From Chryseobacterium sp. OV279 (GTDB lineage Bacteria > Bacteroidota > Bacteroidia > Flavobacteriales > Weeksellaceae), in NCBI RefSeq assembly GCF_900128945.1, contig NZ_FQUD01000001.1, positions 372,001 to 436,000 on the forward strand: a stretch of 64,000 bases of DNA, read 5' to 3'. Both the position numbers and the translations under genes were made by a program. Positions 18,203 through 27,942 of this stretch are shown piece after piece. Under the pieces are notes generated by a model. It saw only the letters and a program-made list of their open reading frames with translations, made no database searches and was not told the origin of the DNA. How positions within the stretch are numbered: position 1 is the stretch's first letter; every line of letters starts with the position of its first letter.

Positions 18203-21200
18203 ATGAAGAAACTAACAACAAGTCTGCTTGTTTTGGTATTGTCTTCATCTGTTGCTATTGCTAACGCTCAGCAGACGAATGATACTGTAAAAACAAAAGA
18301 AATTGAGGGGGTGGTAGTAACCGCGCTCGGAATTAAAAGAGAAAAGAGATCTCTTGGTTATGCAACCCAGGAAGTAAAGGGTGATGCTGTTAATAAAAAT
18401 CCTACAACTAACTTCTTAAATAACTTATCCGGTAAAGTAGCTGGTCTGGAAATTAAACAAAGTACCAACTTTGGAGGATCTGTTAATGTGGTAATGAGAG
18501 GGTTTAAATCCCTACTAGGTAATAACCAAGCGCTTTTTGTCGTAGATGGAATCCCTATTTTAAATAATAATATCAATACTGCTTCCCAAAATACCGGAGG
18601 TGGCGGTTATGACTACGGTAGTGCAATATCTGATATAAATCCTAATGATATAGAAACTCTTAACGTTCTTAAGGGAGCTGCTGCAACTGCTCTTTATGGA
18701 TCAAGAGCTCAAAACGGGGTTATTATCATTACAACTAAGAAAGGTAAAAAGAATAAAGAAGGCATAGGAATGGAGTTTTCTAGCTCTATTACAATGTCAA
18801 CTGTTGATAGGTCTACTTTTCCAAAATATCAATCAGAGTATGGGCAAGGATACAGGGGAACAAGTTTTTCGGGTACCTTGGACGGAAGCCAAGTTGTTGA
18901 ATTTGGAAATGATGCTTCATATGGTTCGCCTTATGATGGATCAATGGTGTGGCAATATGGAGCTTTTACCCCAGGATCACCAACTGAAGGGCAAAGGACT
19001 CCTTGGCAAATGGCAAAAAATGGACCGATTAAGTTTTTCGATGTAGGATCCACATATGTAAACAGTTTAGCATTTAGTGGTGGCAATGATGTGGCAACGT
19101 ATCGTTTAAGTTATACCAATACAAATGCCACTGATATCCTGCCAAATAGTTCACTAATGAAAAATAACTTTAGTGGTAATGCCTCTTACAAGCTTACAGA
19201 TAAACTAACGGCAAACTTTTATGCTAATTATGTTACCCAAAAAACTAAGGGTAGAAATAGTACCGGTTATAATGATAACATTATGACTAATTTTAGACAA
19301 TGGTGGCCCACCAACGTAGATGTTAAAGATTTGCAGTATCTGTATAATGCTTACAAGAAAAATTATACTTGGAATATCAATGGGTCTGATGATTTATCGC
19401 CAGCATTTTGGGACAATCCTTATTTTCAGAGATATGAAAATTATCAGAATGATTCAAGAGATAGGTTTGCAGGAAACTTTAGCTTAAACTATGATGTAAG
19501 TAAAGAGTTTAATTTACTATTTAGAATGGGTACAGACGGATATACAATGATGACTGAAGATAGAAAAGCCGTCGGATCTTATGTAGGAAACACTTTTGGT
19601 TTAAATACTGTGGTTCAGCCGTCGGGATATGCTTTAAGTAATTATAAATTTAACGAAACAAATTACGACCTTATTGCTACTTATAAAAAGGATATCACTG
19701 ATGATTTTAATGTGAGTGCCTTATTAGGAGGAAACGTAAATGTTCAGAAAGCTTTTTCAAATCAACAATCAACATCTGGAGGATTGTATACTCCGGGAAT
19801 CTATACTATAGCTAATTCAAAATCTAATCCTGCAAGACCCTTGATATCTGATGTATCGAAATATTTATATGGTACTTTTGCTCAGGTTTCATTTGGATAT
19901 AAAAATACGTATTATTTAGAAGGTACTATCAGGAGGGATCAGTCTACCGCATTGCCGAATAATAATGCAGTTTATTGGTATCCTTCAATATCAGGAAGTC
20001 TCGTTTTTTCTAATTTGTTAAAAGCTAATTGGTTGAATTTTGGAAAGGTACGTGCTGGATATTCTCAAGTAGGATCGGATACAAATGCAGATCAGTTGAT
20101 GAATCGATATTTTTCACAACCATCATACGGAGATATTCCGGTATATGCTTACAATGCTGTGCTAAGAAACTTTGATCTTAAATCTCAAGGACTTAAAAAT
20201 GTGGAGCTTGGTATTGAAGCAAAATTGTTTAATAATCGTGTAGGTTTTGATGTATCTTGGTTCCAGAATAAAGCTTATGATCAAATTCTGGCATTACCAG
20301 TTTCATTTGCTACAGGGTCTGGCGCAAGAACTCAAAATGCGGGTGAGTTGACAACAGAAGGATTTGAAGTAGCTGTTAACTTAACTCCTATTAAAACAAC
20401 TAATTTTTCCTGGGACATTAATCTAAACTGGTCTAATCCATGGACTAAAGTTACAGCATTGAGTCCGGGGATTGAGAATATTTCAATTGGTAGACTTCAG
20501 GGTGGAGCAAGTGTTAATGCCCCTCTAAATGGAGATTATGGTACTCTTTGGACATCTGATTTTGTTTATGATTCAAACGGACAAAAGATTGTAGGACCAA
20601 ACGGAGCTTATTTGGTAACAGATAAAGCTACTTACAATCAAGGAAGCTTTCAATCCAGATGGAGTGCTGGTTTAAACAATATGATAACATATAAAAAACT
20701 ATCATTAAGCTTCTTAATTGACTGGAGACAGGGTGGAAAAGTATATTCTTTAGACCAATTCTATGGCTATGGAACAGGGCTTTATCCTGATTCAGTAGGT
20801 ATGAATGACTTGGGTAACCCGATAAGAAATACTCTTCCTAACGGTGGAGGTGTAATTATGCCGGGAGTAATGCAGGATCCTAATAATCCAGGAAATTATA
20901 TTCCAAATACAATTAGATTAGATAAATCAAGATCCAGCCAGGTGTTAGGAACAGATCTTCCGGGAGCTGCTTATATTTATGATGCAAGTTTCGTAAAGCT
21001 TAGAGAAGTAGCAATAACTTATAAATTTGATAAGGATTTCTTTAATTCTAAATTTATACAGGGAATGTCAATGAGTCTGATAGGTAATAATCTTTGGATC
21101 ATTCATAAGAATCTTCCTTATTCAGATCCAGAGGCAGGTTTATCAGCAGGAAACATTCAGGGATACCAGTCTGGACCACTTCCAACTACAAGAAACATAT

Positions 21201-21226
21201 CGTTTAATGTGAAAATTAATTTTTAA
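18203..21226 (+). CDS. SusC/RagA-family TonB-dependent outer-membrane transporter, unit 3
   Basis: A 1007-residue TonB-dependent barrel starting M-K-K-L-T-T-S-L-L. The signal peptide ends N-A-Q, followed by EIEGVVVTALGIKREKRSLG and plug motifs (VVMRGFKSL, ALFVVDGIPI, ALYGSRAQNGVIIITTKKG). The barrel ends V-K-I-N-F. The chosen start matches the starts of units 1 and 2 and follows the promoter. Strong similarity to unit 2 in the N-terminal 60 residues and in blocks such as NLWIIHKNLPY indicates paralogous duplication with divergence of the extracellular loops. The SusD partner follows after 6 bases. Confidence 0.95.
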   Translation: MKKLTTSLLVLVLSSSVAIANAQQTNDTVKTKEIEGVVVTALGIKREKRSLGYATQEVKGDAVNKNPTTNFLNNLSGKVAGLEIKQSTNFGGSVNVVMRGFKSLLGNNQALFVVDGIPILNNNINTASQNTGGGGYDYGSAISDINPNDIETLNVLKGAAATALYGSRAQNGVIIITTKKGKKNKEGIGMEFSSSITMSTVDRSTFPKYQSEYGQGYRGTSFSGTLDGSQVVEFGNDASYGSPYDGSMVWQYGAFTPGSPTEGQRTPWQMAKNGPIKFFDVGSTYVNSLAFSGGNDVATYRLSYTNTNATDILPNSSLMKNNFSGNASYKLTDKLTANFYANYVTQKTKGRNSTGYNDNIMTNFRQWWPTNVDVKDLQYLYNAYKKNYTWNINGSDDLSPAFWDNPYFQRYENYQNDSRDRFAGNFSLNYDVSKEFNLLFRMGTDGYTMMTEDRKAVGSYVGNTFGLNTVVQPSGYALSNYKFNETNYDLIATYKKDITDDFNVSALLGGNVNVQKAFSNQQSTSGGLYTPGIYTIANSKSNPARPLISDVSKYLYGTFAQVSFGYKNTYYLEGTIRRDQSTALPNNNAVYWYPSISGSLVFSNLLKANWLNFGKVRAGYSQVGSDTNADQLMNRYFSQPSYGDIPVYAYNAVLRNFDLKSQGLKNVELGIEAKLFNNRVGFDVSWFQNKAYDQILALPVSFATGSGARTQNAGELTTEGFEVAVNLTPIKTTNFSWDINLNWSNPWTKVTALSPGIENISIGRLQGGASVNAPLNGDYGTLWTSDFVYDSNGQKIVGPNGAYLVTDKATYNQGSFQSRWSAGLNNMITYKKLSLSFLIDWRQGGKVYSLDQFYGYGTGLYPDSVGMNDLGNPIRNTLPNGGGVIMPGVMQDPNNPGNYIPNTIRLDKSRSSQVLGTDLPGAAYIYDASFVKLREVAITYKFDKDFFNSKFIQGMSMSLIGNNLWIIHKNLPYSDPEAGLSAGNIQGYQSGPLPTTRNISFNVKINF

Positions 21227-21232
21227 GAAAAT

Positions 21233-22666
21233 ATGAAAAAATATATATTAACATCGTTAGTCGCTATGTTGTTCGTGGGATGTTCAACAAGTGATGATGT
21301 AAACACCGATCAGCATGCAACATATAATACCACGCCAGAAGCATTAATAACATATGCACAGAAAGAATTAAGTGATTATATGACTACACCTAATGTGAAT
21401 GAAAATAACTTTAGGCTAACCATGCAATATTGGCAGGAAACTATTTATGTAAACGAAAGTAATTATGACTTTACAAATAGAAACGTATCAAATAATGTCT
21501 GGACTGATACCTATGTGAATACATTAAAAAATTTAGATCAGGCAAGAAGAACTATTGAAGCATATGTTCCAACTTTTCAGGAAACAGCAACTTGGCCGGG
21601 TATAAAGAAAAATCAATTGGCCGTGATTGATATAATGCAGGTGTATACGTTCCAGGTTTTAGTAGATACTTATGGAGATATTCCTTACACACAAGCTTTA
21701 GATATAGAGGCTTACCCTCTTCCTAAATATGATAAAGCATCAGATATTTATGCGTCACTTATTTCAAAATTAACGGTCGACATAAATAACTTATCTACAG
21801 CTTCAGATGCTTTTGGAAACGGAGATGTGCTTTATAAAGGAGATGTTGGAAAATGGAAAAAATTTGGTAATTCATTGCTGCTTAAACTCGGAATGGCTTT
21901 GGCAGATGTTAATCCAGGTTTGGCCCAGACTACCGTTAATCAGGCGATCGCAGGTGGACTAATGTCTTCATCAGGTGATGACTGTAAATTTCAGTATCTG
22001 GATTCTTCACCTAATGAAAACCCTATTTATCAGGAAGTGACTTCTAGAAATGATTTTATTGCAGGAAAGACATTAGTGGATTATATGAAGACTACAGCAG
22101 ATCCAAGAATTAGTGTATATTATAGAGGACCGATAGCCGGCCAATATGTTGGTCAGGTAATTGGTTCACCTGGCGCTTTTGCCAGCTTTTCAAAACCTGG
22201 CACTTTTACTAGAGATGCTACTACACCAGGAACCCTTTTAAGCTATACTGAAGTGAAGTTTTATCTTGCTGAAGCAGCTGCAAGATGGGGAATAGGAGGA
22301 GCTCCTGCTACTTTATATAATGATGCAGTTACCTCTTCTTTTACTGATTGGGGAATGGCTTCTGATGCAGCAGCCTATTTAGTAGCTCATCCGTACAACG
22401 CTTCAAATTGGAAAAAATCAATCGGAGAACAGGCTTGGGTAGCGATGTATAATCAGGCAGTAACTTCTTGGAATTTCTACAGAAGACTTGATTATCCACA
22501 ACTAGTTGCTCCTACTACAGCAATTCCAAACGCCGGAGGTAAAGTCCCTGTGAGACTTCAATATCCTCCTGCAGAATCTACAACTAATGGAACCAACAAC
22601 TCTGCCGCAAGCGCCGCGATTGGAGGTGACAAACTAACTACAAAAATATTCTGGGATATCAACTAA
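21233..22666 (+). CDS. SusD/RagB-family nutrient-binding lipoprotein, unit 3
   Basis: A 477-residue lipoprotein with lipobox L-F-V-G-C (Cys17) followed by S-T-S-D-D. It has SusD-like motifs VLVDTYGDIPYTQAL, WKKFGNSLLLKLGMALADV and YTEVKFYLAEAAAR, and ends with the same G-G-D-K-x-T-T-K-x-F-W-D segment as the unit 2 SusD, so the two lipoproteins are close paralogues. Confidence 0.94.
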   Translation: MKKYILTSLVAMLFVGCSTSDDVNTDQHATYNTTPEALITYAQKELSDYMTTPNVNENNFRLTMQYWQETIYVNESNYDFTNRNVSNNVWTDTYVNTLKNLDQARRTIEAYVPTFQETATWPGIKKNQLAVIDIMQVYTFQVLVDTYGDIPYTQALDIEAYPLPKYDKASDIYASLISKLTVDINNLSTASDAFGNGDVLYKGDVGKWKKFGNSLLLKLGMALADVNPGLAQTTVNQAIAGGLMSSSGDDCKFQYLDSSPNENPIYQEVTSRNDFIAGKTLVDYMKTTADPRISVYYRGPIAGQYVGQVIGSPGAFASFSKPGTFTRDATTPGTLLSYTEVKFYLAEAAARWGIGGAPATLYNDAVTSSFTDWGMASDAAAYLVAHPYNASNWKKSIGEQAWVAMYNQAVTSWNFYRRLDYPQLVAPTTAIPNAGGKVPVRLQYPPAESTTNGTNNSAASAAIGGDKLTTKIFWDIN

Positions 22667-22688
22667 GAATATGCATTCATATCAAAAA

Positions 22689-22709
22689 CCGCCTTCGGGC
22701 GGTTTTTTT
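22689..22709 (+). terminator. Intrinsic terminator of SusC-SusD unit 3
   Basis: CCGCC-TTCG-GGCGG followed by TTTTTTT; the same hairpin core as at 12871. Confidence 0.92.
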
Positions 22710-22716
22710 ATTTCCG

Positions 22717-22724
22717 TATATTTG
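22717..22724 (+). promoter_or_regulatory. Bacteroidota -7 element upstream of argS
   Basis: TATATTTG fits TAnnTTTG. It starts only a few bases after the preceding terminator, so argS has its own promoter and a leader of roughly 57 bases. Confidence 0.6.
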
Positions 22725-22748
22725 TACTTTAAAATTTTGAGAAGAAAA

Positions 22749-22769
22749 GACTATTCCCCATAGTCTTAA
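22749..22769 (+). promoter_or_regulatory. Stem-loop in the argS 5' leader
   Basis: AAGACTAT (22749-22756), loop TCCCC, ATAGTCTT (22762-22769) make a perfect 8-pair hairpin within the predicted leader, 18 bases before the start codon. No T-run follows, so it is not a terminator. A stability or translation-control role is inference. Confidence 0.5.
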
Positions 22770-22787
22770 AAAAAGTAATAGATACAC

Positions 22788-24554
22788 ATGAATATTAAAG
22801 ATATCATAGAGAAGAAACTTTCGGAGGTTATTTTAAATGTATTTCAATTGAAAGACATCAATCTGGAAGTTCAGGAAAATAAAACGGAATTTGAAGGCGA
22901 CTTTACCATTGTTACATTTCCATTGGTAAAACAACTGAAAAAAAATCCGGAAAATATTGGCGTTGAATTGGGAGGAGCTTTGACGGAGTACTCTGATCTG
23001 TTCGAAAGCTTCAATGTAGTAAAAGGTTTCCTTAATGTTAAGGTAAAAAACCAGTTGTTTGTGGATAACTTCAGATCTGTGAGCAACGATTTCGATACCA
23101 TAGAAAAGAAAAATTCTACGGTAATGGTGGAATATTCTTCCCCGAACACCAATAAACCGCTTCACCTTGGACACGTTAGAAATAATTTATTAGGATTTTC
23201 CGTAGCGCAGATTCTTAAGGAGGCGGGCTATGATGTGATCAAGTCTCAGATCATCAATGACAGAGGAATTCATATTTGCAAGTCAATGTTGGCTTGGGAA
23301 AAATTTGGAAAAGGCGAAACTCCGGAGTCAACGAATACAAAAGGCGATAAATTTGTAGGAAACTATTATGTAGAATTTGATAAAAACTACAAAACAGAAA
23401 TTGCAGAACTTGTTGCACAGGGTTCAACAGAAGATCAGGCTAAAAAAGATGTTCCATTGATCAAAGAAGCTCAAAAAATGCTTTTAGATTGGGAGAATGG
23501 CGACGAGACGGTGAGAAATCTTTGGAACGAAATGAACTCATGGGTTTACAAAGGTTTCAACGAAACTTACCAAAGATTAGGAGTAAATTTTGACCAGGTT
23601 CAATACGAAAGCAATACGTATATTTTAGGAAAAGACCTGATCCAGGAAGGACTGGACAAAGGTATTCTTTATCAGAAAGAAGACGGTTCGGTTTGGTGTG
23701 ATCTTACAGATGAAGGTTTAGATCAGAAATTATTGTTGCGTTCAGACGGAACTTCTGTGTACATGACTCAGGATTTAGGAACGGCTGTTGAGCGTTTTAA
23801 AGAAAATAATATTCAGAAATTAATTTATACGGTAGGAAACGAACAGGATTATCACTTCCAGGTTTTATTTAAAATCTTGAAAAAACTGGGATATGCATGG
23901 GCAGATCAGCTATTCCATCTTTCTTACGGAATGGTAGAACTTCCGAACGGAAAAATGAAATCACGTGAAGGAACTGTTGTAGATGCCGATGATCTGATGC
24001 AGGAAATGCATGAGACCGCAAAACTAAAAGCGACAGAACAGGGAAGATTGGAAGGTCTTTCAGAAGATGAAAAAGAGGCTTCTTATGAAATAATCGGTAT
24101 GGGAGCTTTGAAATATTTCATGCTGAAAGTGGATCCTAAGAAAAAAATGCTTTTCAATCCGGAAGAAAGTATTGAATTCAACGGAAATACAGGTCCGTTT
24201 ATTCAATATACTTATGCGCGTATTCAATCTTTATTGGCAAAGGCTGATTATCACTATAAAGAAGTCACTACTGTTGATGCGAATCAATTTGAAAAAGAAC
24301 TGATCATAGTATTGGTCAATTATAAAAATGTGGTGGAGAAAGCTGCAGAAGCATTAAGCCCGGCATTGGTAGCCAATTATGTTTATGACCTGGTTAAATC
24401 TTACAATTCATTCTATCAGAATCAAAGCACTCCGATAGTGAAGCTTGAAGACGAAAATTTGAAACAATTCCGTTTAAATCTATCCGATATAACAGCAAAA
24501 ACAATACAAAAATCATTAAAACTACTGGGAATAGGAACAGTAAACAGAATGTAA
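22788..24554 (+). CDS. argS: Arginyl-tRNA synthetase
   Basis: A class I aminoacyl-tRNA synthetase of 588 residues that charges tRNA-Arg. It has an N-terminal Arg-tRNA-synthetase additional domain (about 1-90) and a HIGH-type motif HLGH at 126-129 within SSPNTNKPLHLGH. The KMSKS position reads MKSREG near 388-393, the usual variant form in ArgRS. The C-terminal DALR anticodon-binding domain starts after about 460 (FIQYTYARIQSLL) and ends G-T-V-N-R-M. Length is normal. Confidence 0.97.
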   Translation: MNIKDIIEKKLSEVILNVFQLKDINLEVQENKTEFEGDFTIVTFPLVKQLKKNPENIGVELGGALTEYSDLFESFNVVKGFLNVKVKNQLFVDNFRSVSNDFDTIEKKNSTVMVEYSSPNTNKPLHLGHVRNNLLGFSVAQILKEAGYDVIKSQIINDRGIHICKSMLAWEKFGKGETPESTNTKGDKFVGNYYVEFDKNYKTEIAELVAQGSTEDQAKKDVPLIKEAQKMLLDWENGDETVRNLWNEMNSWVYKGFNETYQRLGVNFDQVQYESNTYILGKDLIQEGLDKGILYQKEDGSVWCDLTDEGLDQKLLLRSDGTSVYMTQDLGTAVERFKENNIQKLIYTVGNEQDYHFQVLFKILKKLGYAWADQLFHLSYGMVELPNGKMKSREGTVVDADDLMQEMHETAKLKATEQGRLEGLSEDEKEASYEIIGMGALKYFMLKVDPKKKMLFNPEESIEFNGNTGPFIQYTYARIQSLLAKADYHYKEVTTVDANQFEKELIIVLVNYKNVVEKAAEALSPALVANYVYDLVKSYNSFYQNQSTPIVKLEDENLKQFRLNLSDITAKTIQKSLKLLGIGTVNRM

Positions 24555-24561
24555 AAAATAA

Positions 24562-24597
24562 AGCCTCCTGAAATTTTTGGGAGGCTATTTTTTTTAT
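24562..24597 (+). terminator. Intrinsic terminator of argS
   Basis: AGCCTCC and GGAGGCT (24580-24586) form the stem, followed by A and a long T-run. Confidence 0.88.
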
Positions 24598-24680
24598 AGT
24601 GTAAAATGTATTAATGATAAACGACTATTAGTACTCCAGAATCTCGCAACTCAAACCACGCAACGCGTACCCCGAAACGC

Positions 24681-25613
24681 TCAACTCTCTCCCAACTCAT
24701 TCTTCTTTGCACTATCTCTGTACATCTTCGCTGCACTCCATTTTGCATGCTTGGAAAGAACGACTTTGTAGCCTTTTTTGTAATTGTACACTTTCGTAAA
24801 TTCCGCTCCGAAAAAGATCAGCATACAGGAATAATTAATCCACATCATAATTAAAATAACAGTTCCTGCCGCTCCGAAAGTAGAGGTAGGTTTGAAATTA
24901 CCGAAATACAGACTCAGTAAAAATTTACCCAAGGTAAATAAAATGGTAGTAAGTAAAGCACCTTTCCATACTGGTTTCCAGCTGATTTTCACATCAGGAA
25001 GTACTTTGAACATCAATGCAAACAAGAGCATGACCAAACCAAAACCGATGGCAAAATTCACTAGCTCTACAAGCATATACGTTTCAAGTCCAAAATAATT
25101 GGTGATCCAGTTGTTGAACAGACTGATCATTGAAGATAAAATCATTGTGATCATCAGTAAGAAACCTAAAATAAGAATCATTCCCAATGAATTCGCGCGG
25201 TCCAGAAGAAATTTGATTAATGCTTTTTTAGGAGCAGCTTCTACATCCCAAAGCGTATTTAGAGTATGTTGTAACTGAAAAAACAAAGTAGTAGAACCAA
25301 AAACCAAAGATCCGATTCCTACGGTTTTCATGAAAACATTCTGCTTATCAATAAGGGCTCCGGCAATCATTCCCTCAATACTTTTAGCTACATCAGCTCC
25401 CATTAATCCGCCGATCTGATTACTGATTTCTCCACGAATGGCTTCCTCACCAAAGAAATTTCCTGCGATCCAGATAATAATAATCAATAATCCCGGGATG
25501 GAAAAGATCGCATAATAGGCTAAACTTGCCGAATCTTTTGATGCGGAAGAATTGTTCCATTCGTCGAAAGTCTCTTTTAAAGTCTCCCAGAAAAATTTGA
25601 TATTGTTGATCAT
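24681..25613 (-). CDS. YihY/BrkB-family inner-membrane protein
   Basis: A 310-residue polytopic membrane protein of the YihY/virulence-factor-BrkB family. It has an early ASLAYYAIFSIPGLLIIIIW segment, six or so hydrophobic helices and the family's G-x-x-x-x-x-F-A-A/G-A-E-F-T-K-V-Y ending (FFGAEFTKVYNYKKG). The family has no agreed biochemical role. It follows tamL after one base, so it is the third gene of the tamB-tamL operon, suggesting a link to envelope maintenance or lipid handling. That link is inference from context. Confidence 0.92.
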   Translation of the reverse strand: MINNIKFFWETLKETFDEWNNSSASKDSASLAYYAIFSIPGLLIIIIWIAGNFFGEEAIRGEISNQIGGLMGADVAKSIEGMIAGALIDKQNVFMKTVGIGSLVFGSTTLFFQLQHTLNTLWDVEAAPKKALIKFLLDRANSLGMILILGFLLMITMILSSMISLFNNWITNYFGLETYMLVELVNFAIGFGLVMLLFALMFKVLPDVKISWKPVWKGALLTTILFTLGKFLLSLYFGNFKPTSTFGAAGTVILIMMWINYSCMLIFFGAEFTKVYNYKKGYKVVLSKHAKWSAAKMYRDSAKKNELGES

Positions 25614-25614
25614 A

Positions 25615-27942
25615 TTAGAAAGGATATCCGATGGCTATATTTAAAATTAAATTATCTTTTCTCCATTGTGAATCTCCGAAGTTGATCCGGTTAAATGCCC
25701 ATCGGTCTCCTTTTTCATAATAAGGAACACGCAACGGCATGGCAAGATCCAGCCTCAAAATTAAGATAGAGAAATCAAGTCTTAGACCAACTCCGGCTCC
25801 GACTGCAACTTCACTTAAAAATTCCTTAGAAAATTTAGCACCCGGTCTTTGGGTATCTTCATTAATTAACCAAACATTTCCTGCATCTGCGAAGACCGCC
25901 ACATTTAAAAACTTATAAAGATTGGCACGGTATTCTGCATTAAGTTCCAGCTTAATATCTCCGGACTGGTCAAAATAATAACCTGATTTAATGGTTCTCG
26001 GATCAAAACTTCCCGGACCTAATGTTCTCGCACGGAATGCTCTGATACTGTTACTTCCTCCCGAAAAGAACTGTTTGGAGAAAGGAATATTCTCCGAATT
26101 CCCGTAAGGATAAGCGATCCCGCCTATAAATCGGGTGGCTAAAGATGTTTTTTCTGTAAACTTATGATAAAGCCTGAAGTCATTTTCTATTTTGGCATAT
26201 TGGCTGAAAGGGATTCCGAAAATCTTTTTTTCTTTTCCTTTTTCAACATTGGCACCGGTTACCAAACCTGTAAGATTTCCTGCCAAATCCAATGTTCCTT
26301 TATAATAAATGGTTGTCGGCTTGGACAGCATTGTATTCGTATAGGTATAAGAATAGGTAGGACCAAAAATAAGCTGCTTCTGAACAACCCTTTGCATGGC
26401 ATCACTGTTAGCCGATATAGAGTCATACAGAGCGGTAACCTTGGCAGGTGAAACCAATGTCACGTCCAATACCTTCAGATCATGCTCCTTTCTTACATTT
26501 TCCTTCCATAAATACCCAAATGATGCACTGAATGTATTCAACGTATAATATTCAGTACGGTTCTGGAATTCAAATCCTAAATTGATATTCGTTCTCGGAA
26601 CAAATGCACTTGAAGAATTGAAACGGAAAGGGGCTACGATTCTTGGAATGGAAAGCTGTACGGTTGATCCAGCACGGAAAAGATTCTTTGCATTTTCCTG
26701 ACCTCCCATCTGGAAATCAAATGCACCATAAACAGCTGCTTTAAACTGTTCGGCTCCTCTGAAAAAGTTTCTGTGTGTCCAGTTTAAGTTAAGCTCACTA
26801 CCAGCGTAGTTCGCAGAATTGGTTCTTCCCAAAGCTTCCAGCCTCAGCGACTGAATTTGTCTTGGGGTCAGTAAATAATACGCATCAAACTGATGTTTTA
26901 ATGAATCTGAAACTATAAATTCATTTTTTACAAATTTGAAAACGCCCAGACTAATCAGACGGTTGAGCGTAAGATTATGGTTGGAACGGTTATACAGATC
27001 TCCTTTTTTAAAGTACAAAGCTCTGTCGAAAATCTTTGGTTTAAATTTATGCTGCGGATCAATCACATAAATGTCATCATAGGCATATTTGGAAAGCGAA
27101 TCAGGATTCATCGGAACGTTATACTTTCCTCTTTTTACATCCTGAATATTATAATTCGGGAAAACAATTACTTTGTCAATACTGAACTGATCAGTGGCCA
27201 GATCCGGAGTGTCTTCTTTTAATTTTACGTTAAGTTCAACCTTATGATTTTTGCTTATGGTACTGTCTGCCTGAACAATAATATTGTCCGGACTGAAGTA
27301 ATAGAAGCCTCTTTCTTTTAAGCCATTATCTATCCTTTCTCTTTCATTTTTAATCACATCGAGATCAAAAGGTTTTCCGGATTTAAGCAGCGTTTTATTG
27401 GCCAGACTTTGGATTTCTTTATTTACCAGTGAAGAATCCTGTTGAAATTTAACATTGCTCACCAGATATCTTGCACCGGGTCTTAAGGTGTAAATAACCT
27501 GTGCTTTTTTATTTTTGGAAACCGTATCATAGGTCGCTTTTGCATTAAAATAGCCTTTGTTTTCAGAATAGTTTTCAATAATCTTTCTGTTAAACTCACG
27601 GTCTACATCTCCCAGTAATACAGGTTTTTCACCTACTTTATATTTTAGCCAGTAATTAAAACCTTTATCTTTTTTAGGTTCTTTGGCGATATTGTAGAAA
27701 TATAATTTCGGACGGAGACCTAATAAAGTGGAATTAGGTTTAGGAACTAAATTCTCCTCCAATGCAGCCTTAAGTTCTTTTTTCTCCTTCTTCGAAAGAC
27801 TGTCGTTTTCTATTTTCACTTCCCCGCCGGTATACAGCATCTGTCCCTGCTTCAGATATTTCGTATTGCTGCAGGAAAGACTAGCTGCGGTAAGGCCCGA
27901 AGCGAACAGATATTTACAATATAGATTAAGTCTGCTTTTCAT
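25615..27942 (-). CDS. tamL: TamL, lipoprotein BamA/TamA-family outer-membrane assembly factor
   Basis: A 775-residue Omp85-superfamily protein. Unlike proteobacterial TamA it begins with a lipoprotein signal (lipobox S-L-S-C, Cys24), followed by S-N-T-K-Y-L-K. N-terminal POTRA-like domains (about 40-330) are followed by a C-terminal barrel (about 400-775) with the Omp85 motif region FSGGSNSIRAF and a terminal aromatic residue (G-Y-P-F). This lipidated form paired with TamB is known from Flavobacteria as TamL. Its ATG overlaps the tamB stop by one base, giving tight translational coupling. Confidence 0.93.
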   Translation of the reverse strand: MKSRLNLYCKYLFASGLTAASLSCSNTKYLKQGQMLYTGGEVKIENDSLSKKEKKELKAALEENLVPKPNSTLLGLRPKLYFYNIAKEPKKDKGFNYWLKYKVGEKPVLLGDVDREFNRKIIENYSENKGYFNAKATYDTVSKNKKAQVIYTLRPGARYLVSNVKFQQDSSLVNKEIQSLANKTLLKSGKPFDLDVIKNERERIDNGLKERGFYYFSPDNIIVQADSTISKNHKVELNVKLKEDTPDLATDQFSIDKVIVFPNYNIQDVKRGKYNVPMNPDSLSKYAYDDIYVIDPQHKFKPKIFDRALYFKKGDLYNRSNHNLTLNRLISLGVFKFVKNEFIVSDSLKHQFDAYYLLTPRQIQSLRLEALGRTNSANYAGSELNLNWTHRNFFRGAEQFKAAVYGAFDFQMGGQENAKNLFRAGSTVQLSIPRIVAPFRFNSSSAFVPRTNINLGFEFQNRTEYYTLNTFSASFGYLWKENVRKEHDLKVLDVTLVSPAKVTALYDSISANSDAMQRVVQKQLIFGPTYSYTYTNTMLSKPTTIYYKGTLDLAGNLTGLVTGANVEKGKEKKIFGIPFSQYAKIENDFRLYHKFTEKTSLATRFIGGIAYPYGNSENIPFSKQFFSGGSNSIRAFRARTLGPGSFDPRTIKSGYYFDQSGDIKLELNAEYRANLYKFLNVAVFADAGNVWLINEDTQRPGAKFSKEFLSEVAVGAGVGLRLDFSILILRLDLAMPLRVPYYEKGDRWAFNRINFGDSQWRKDNLILNIAIGYPF

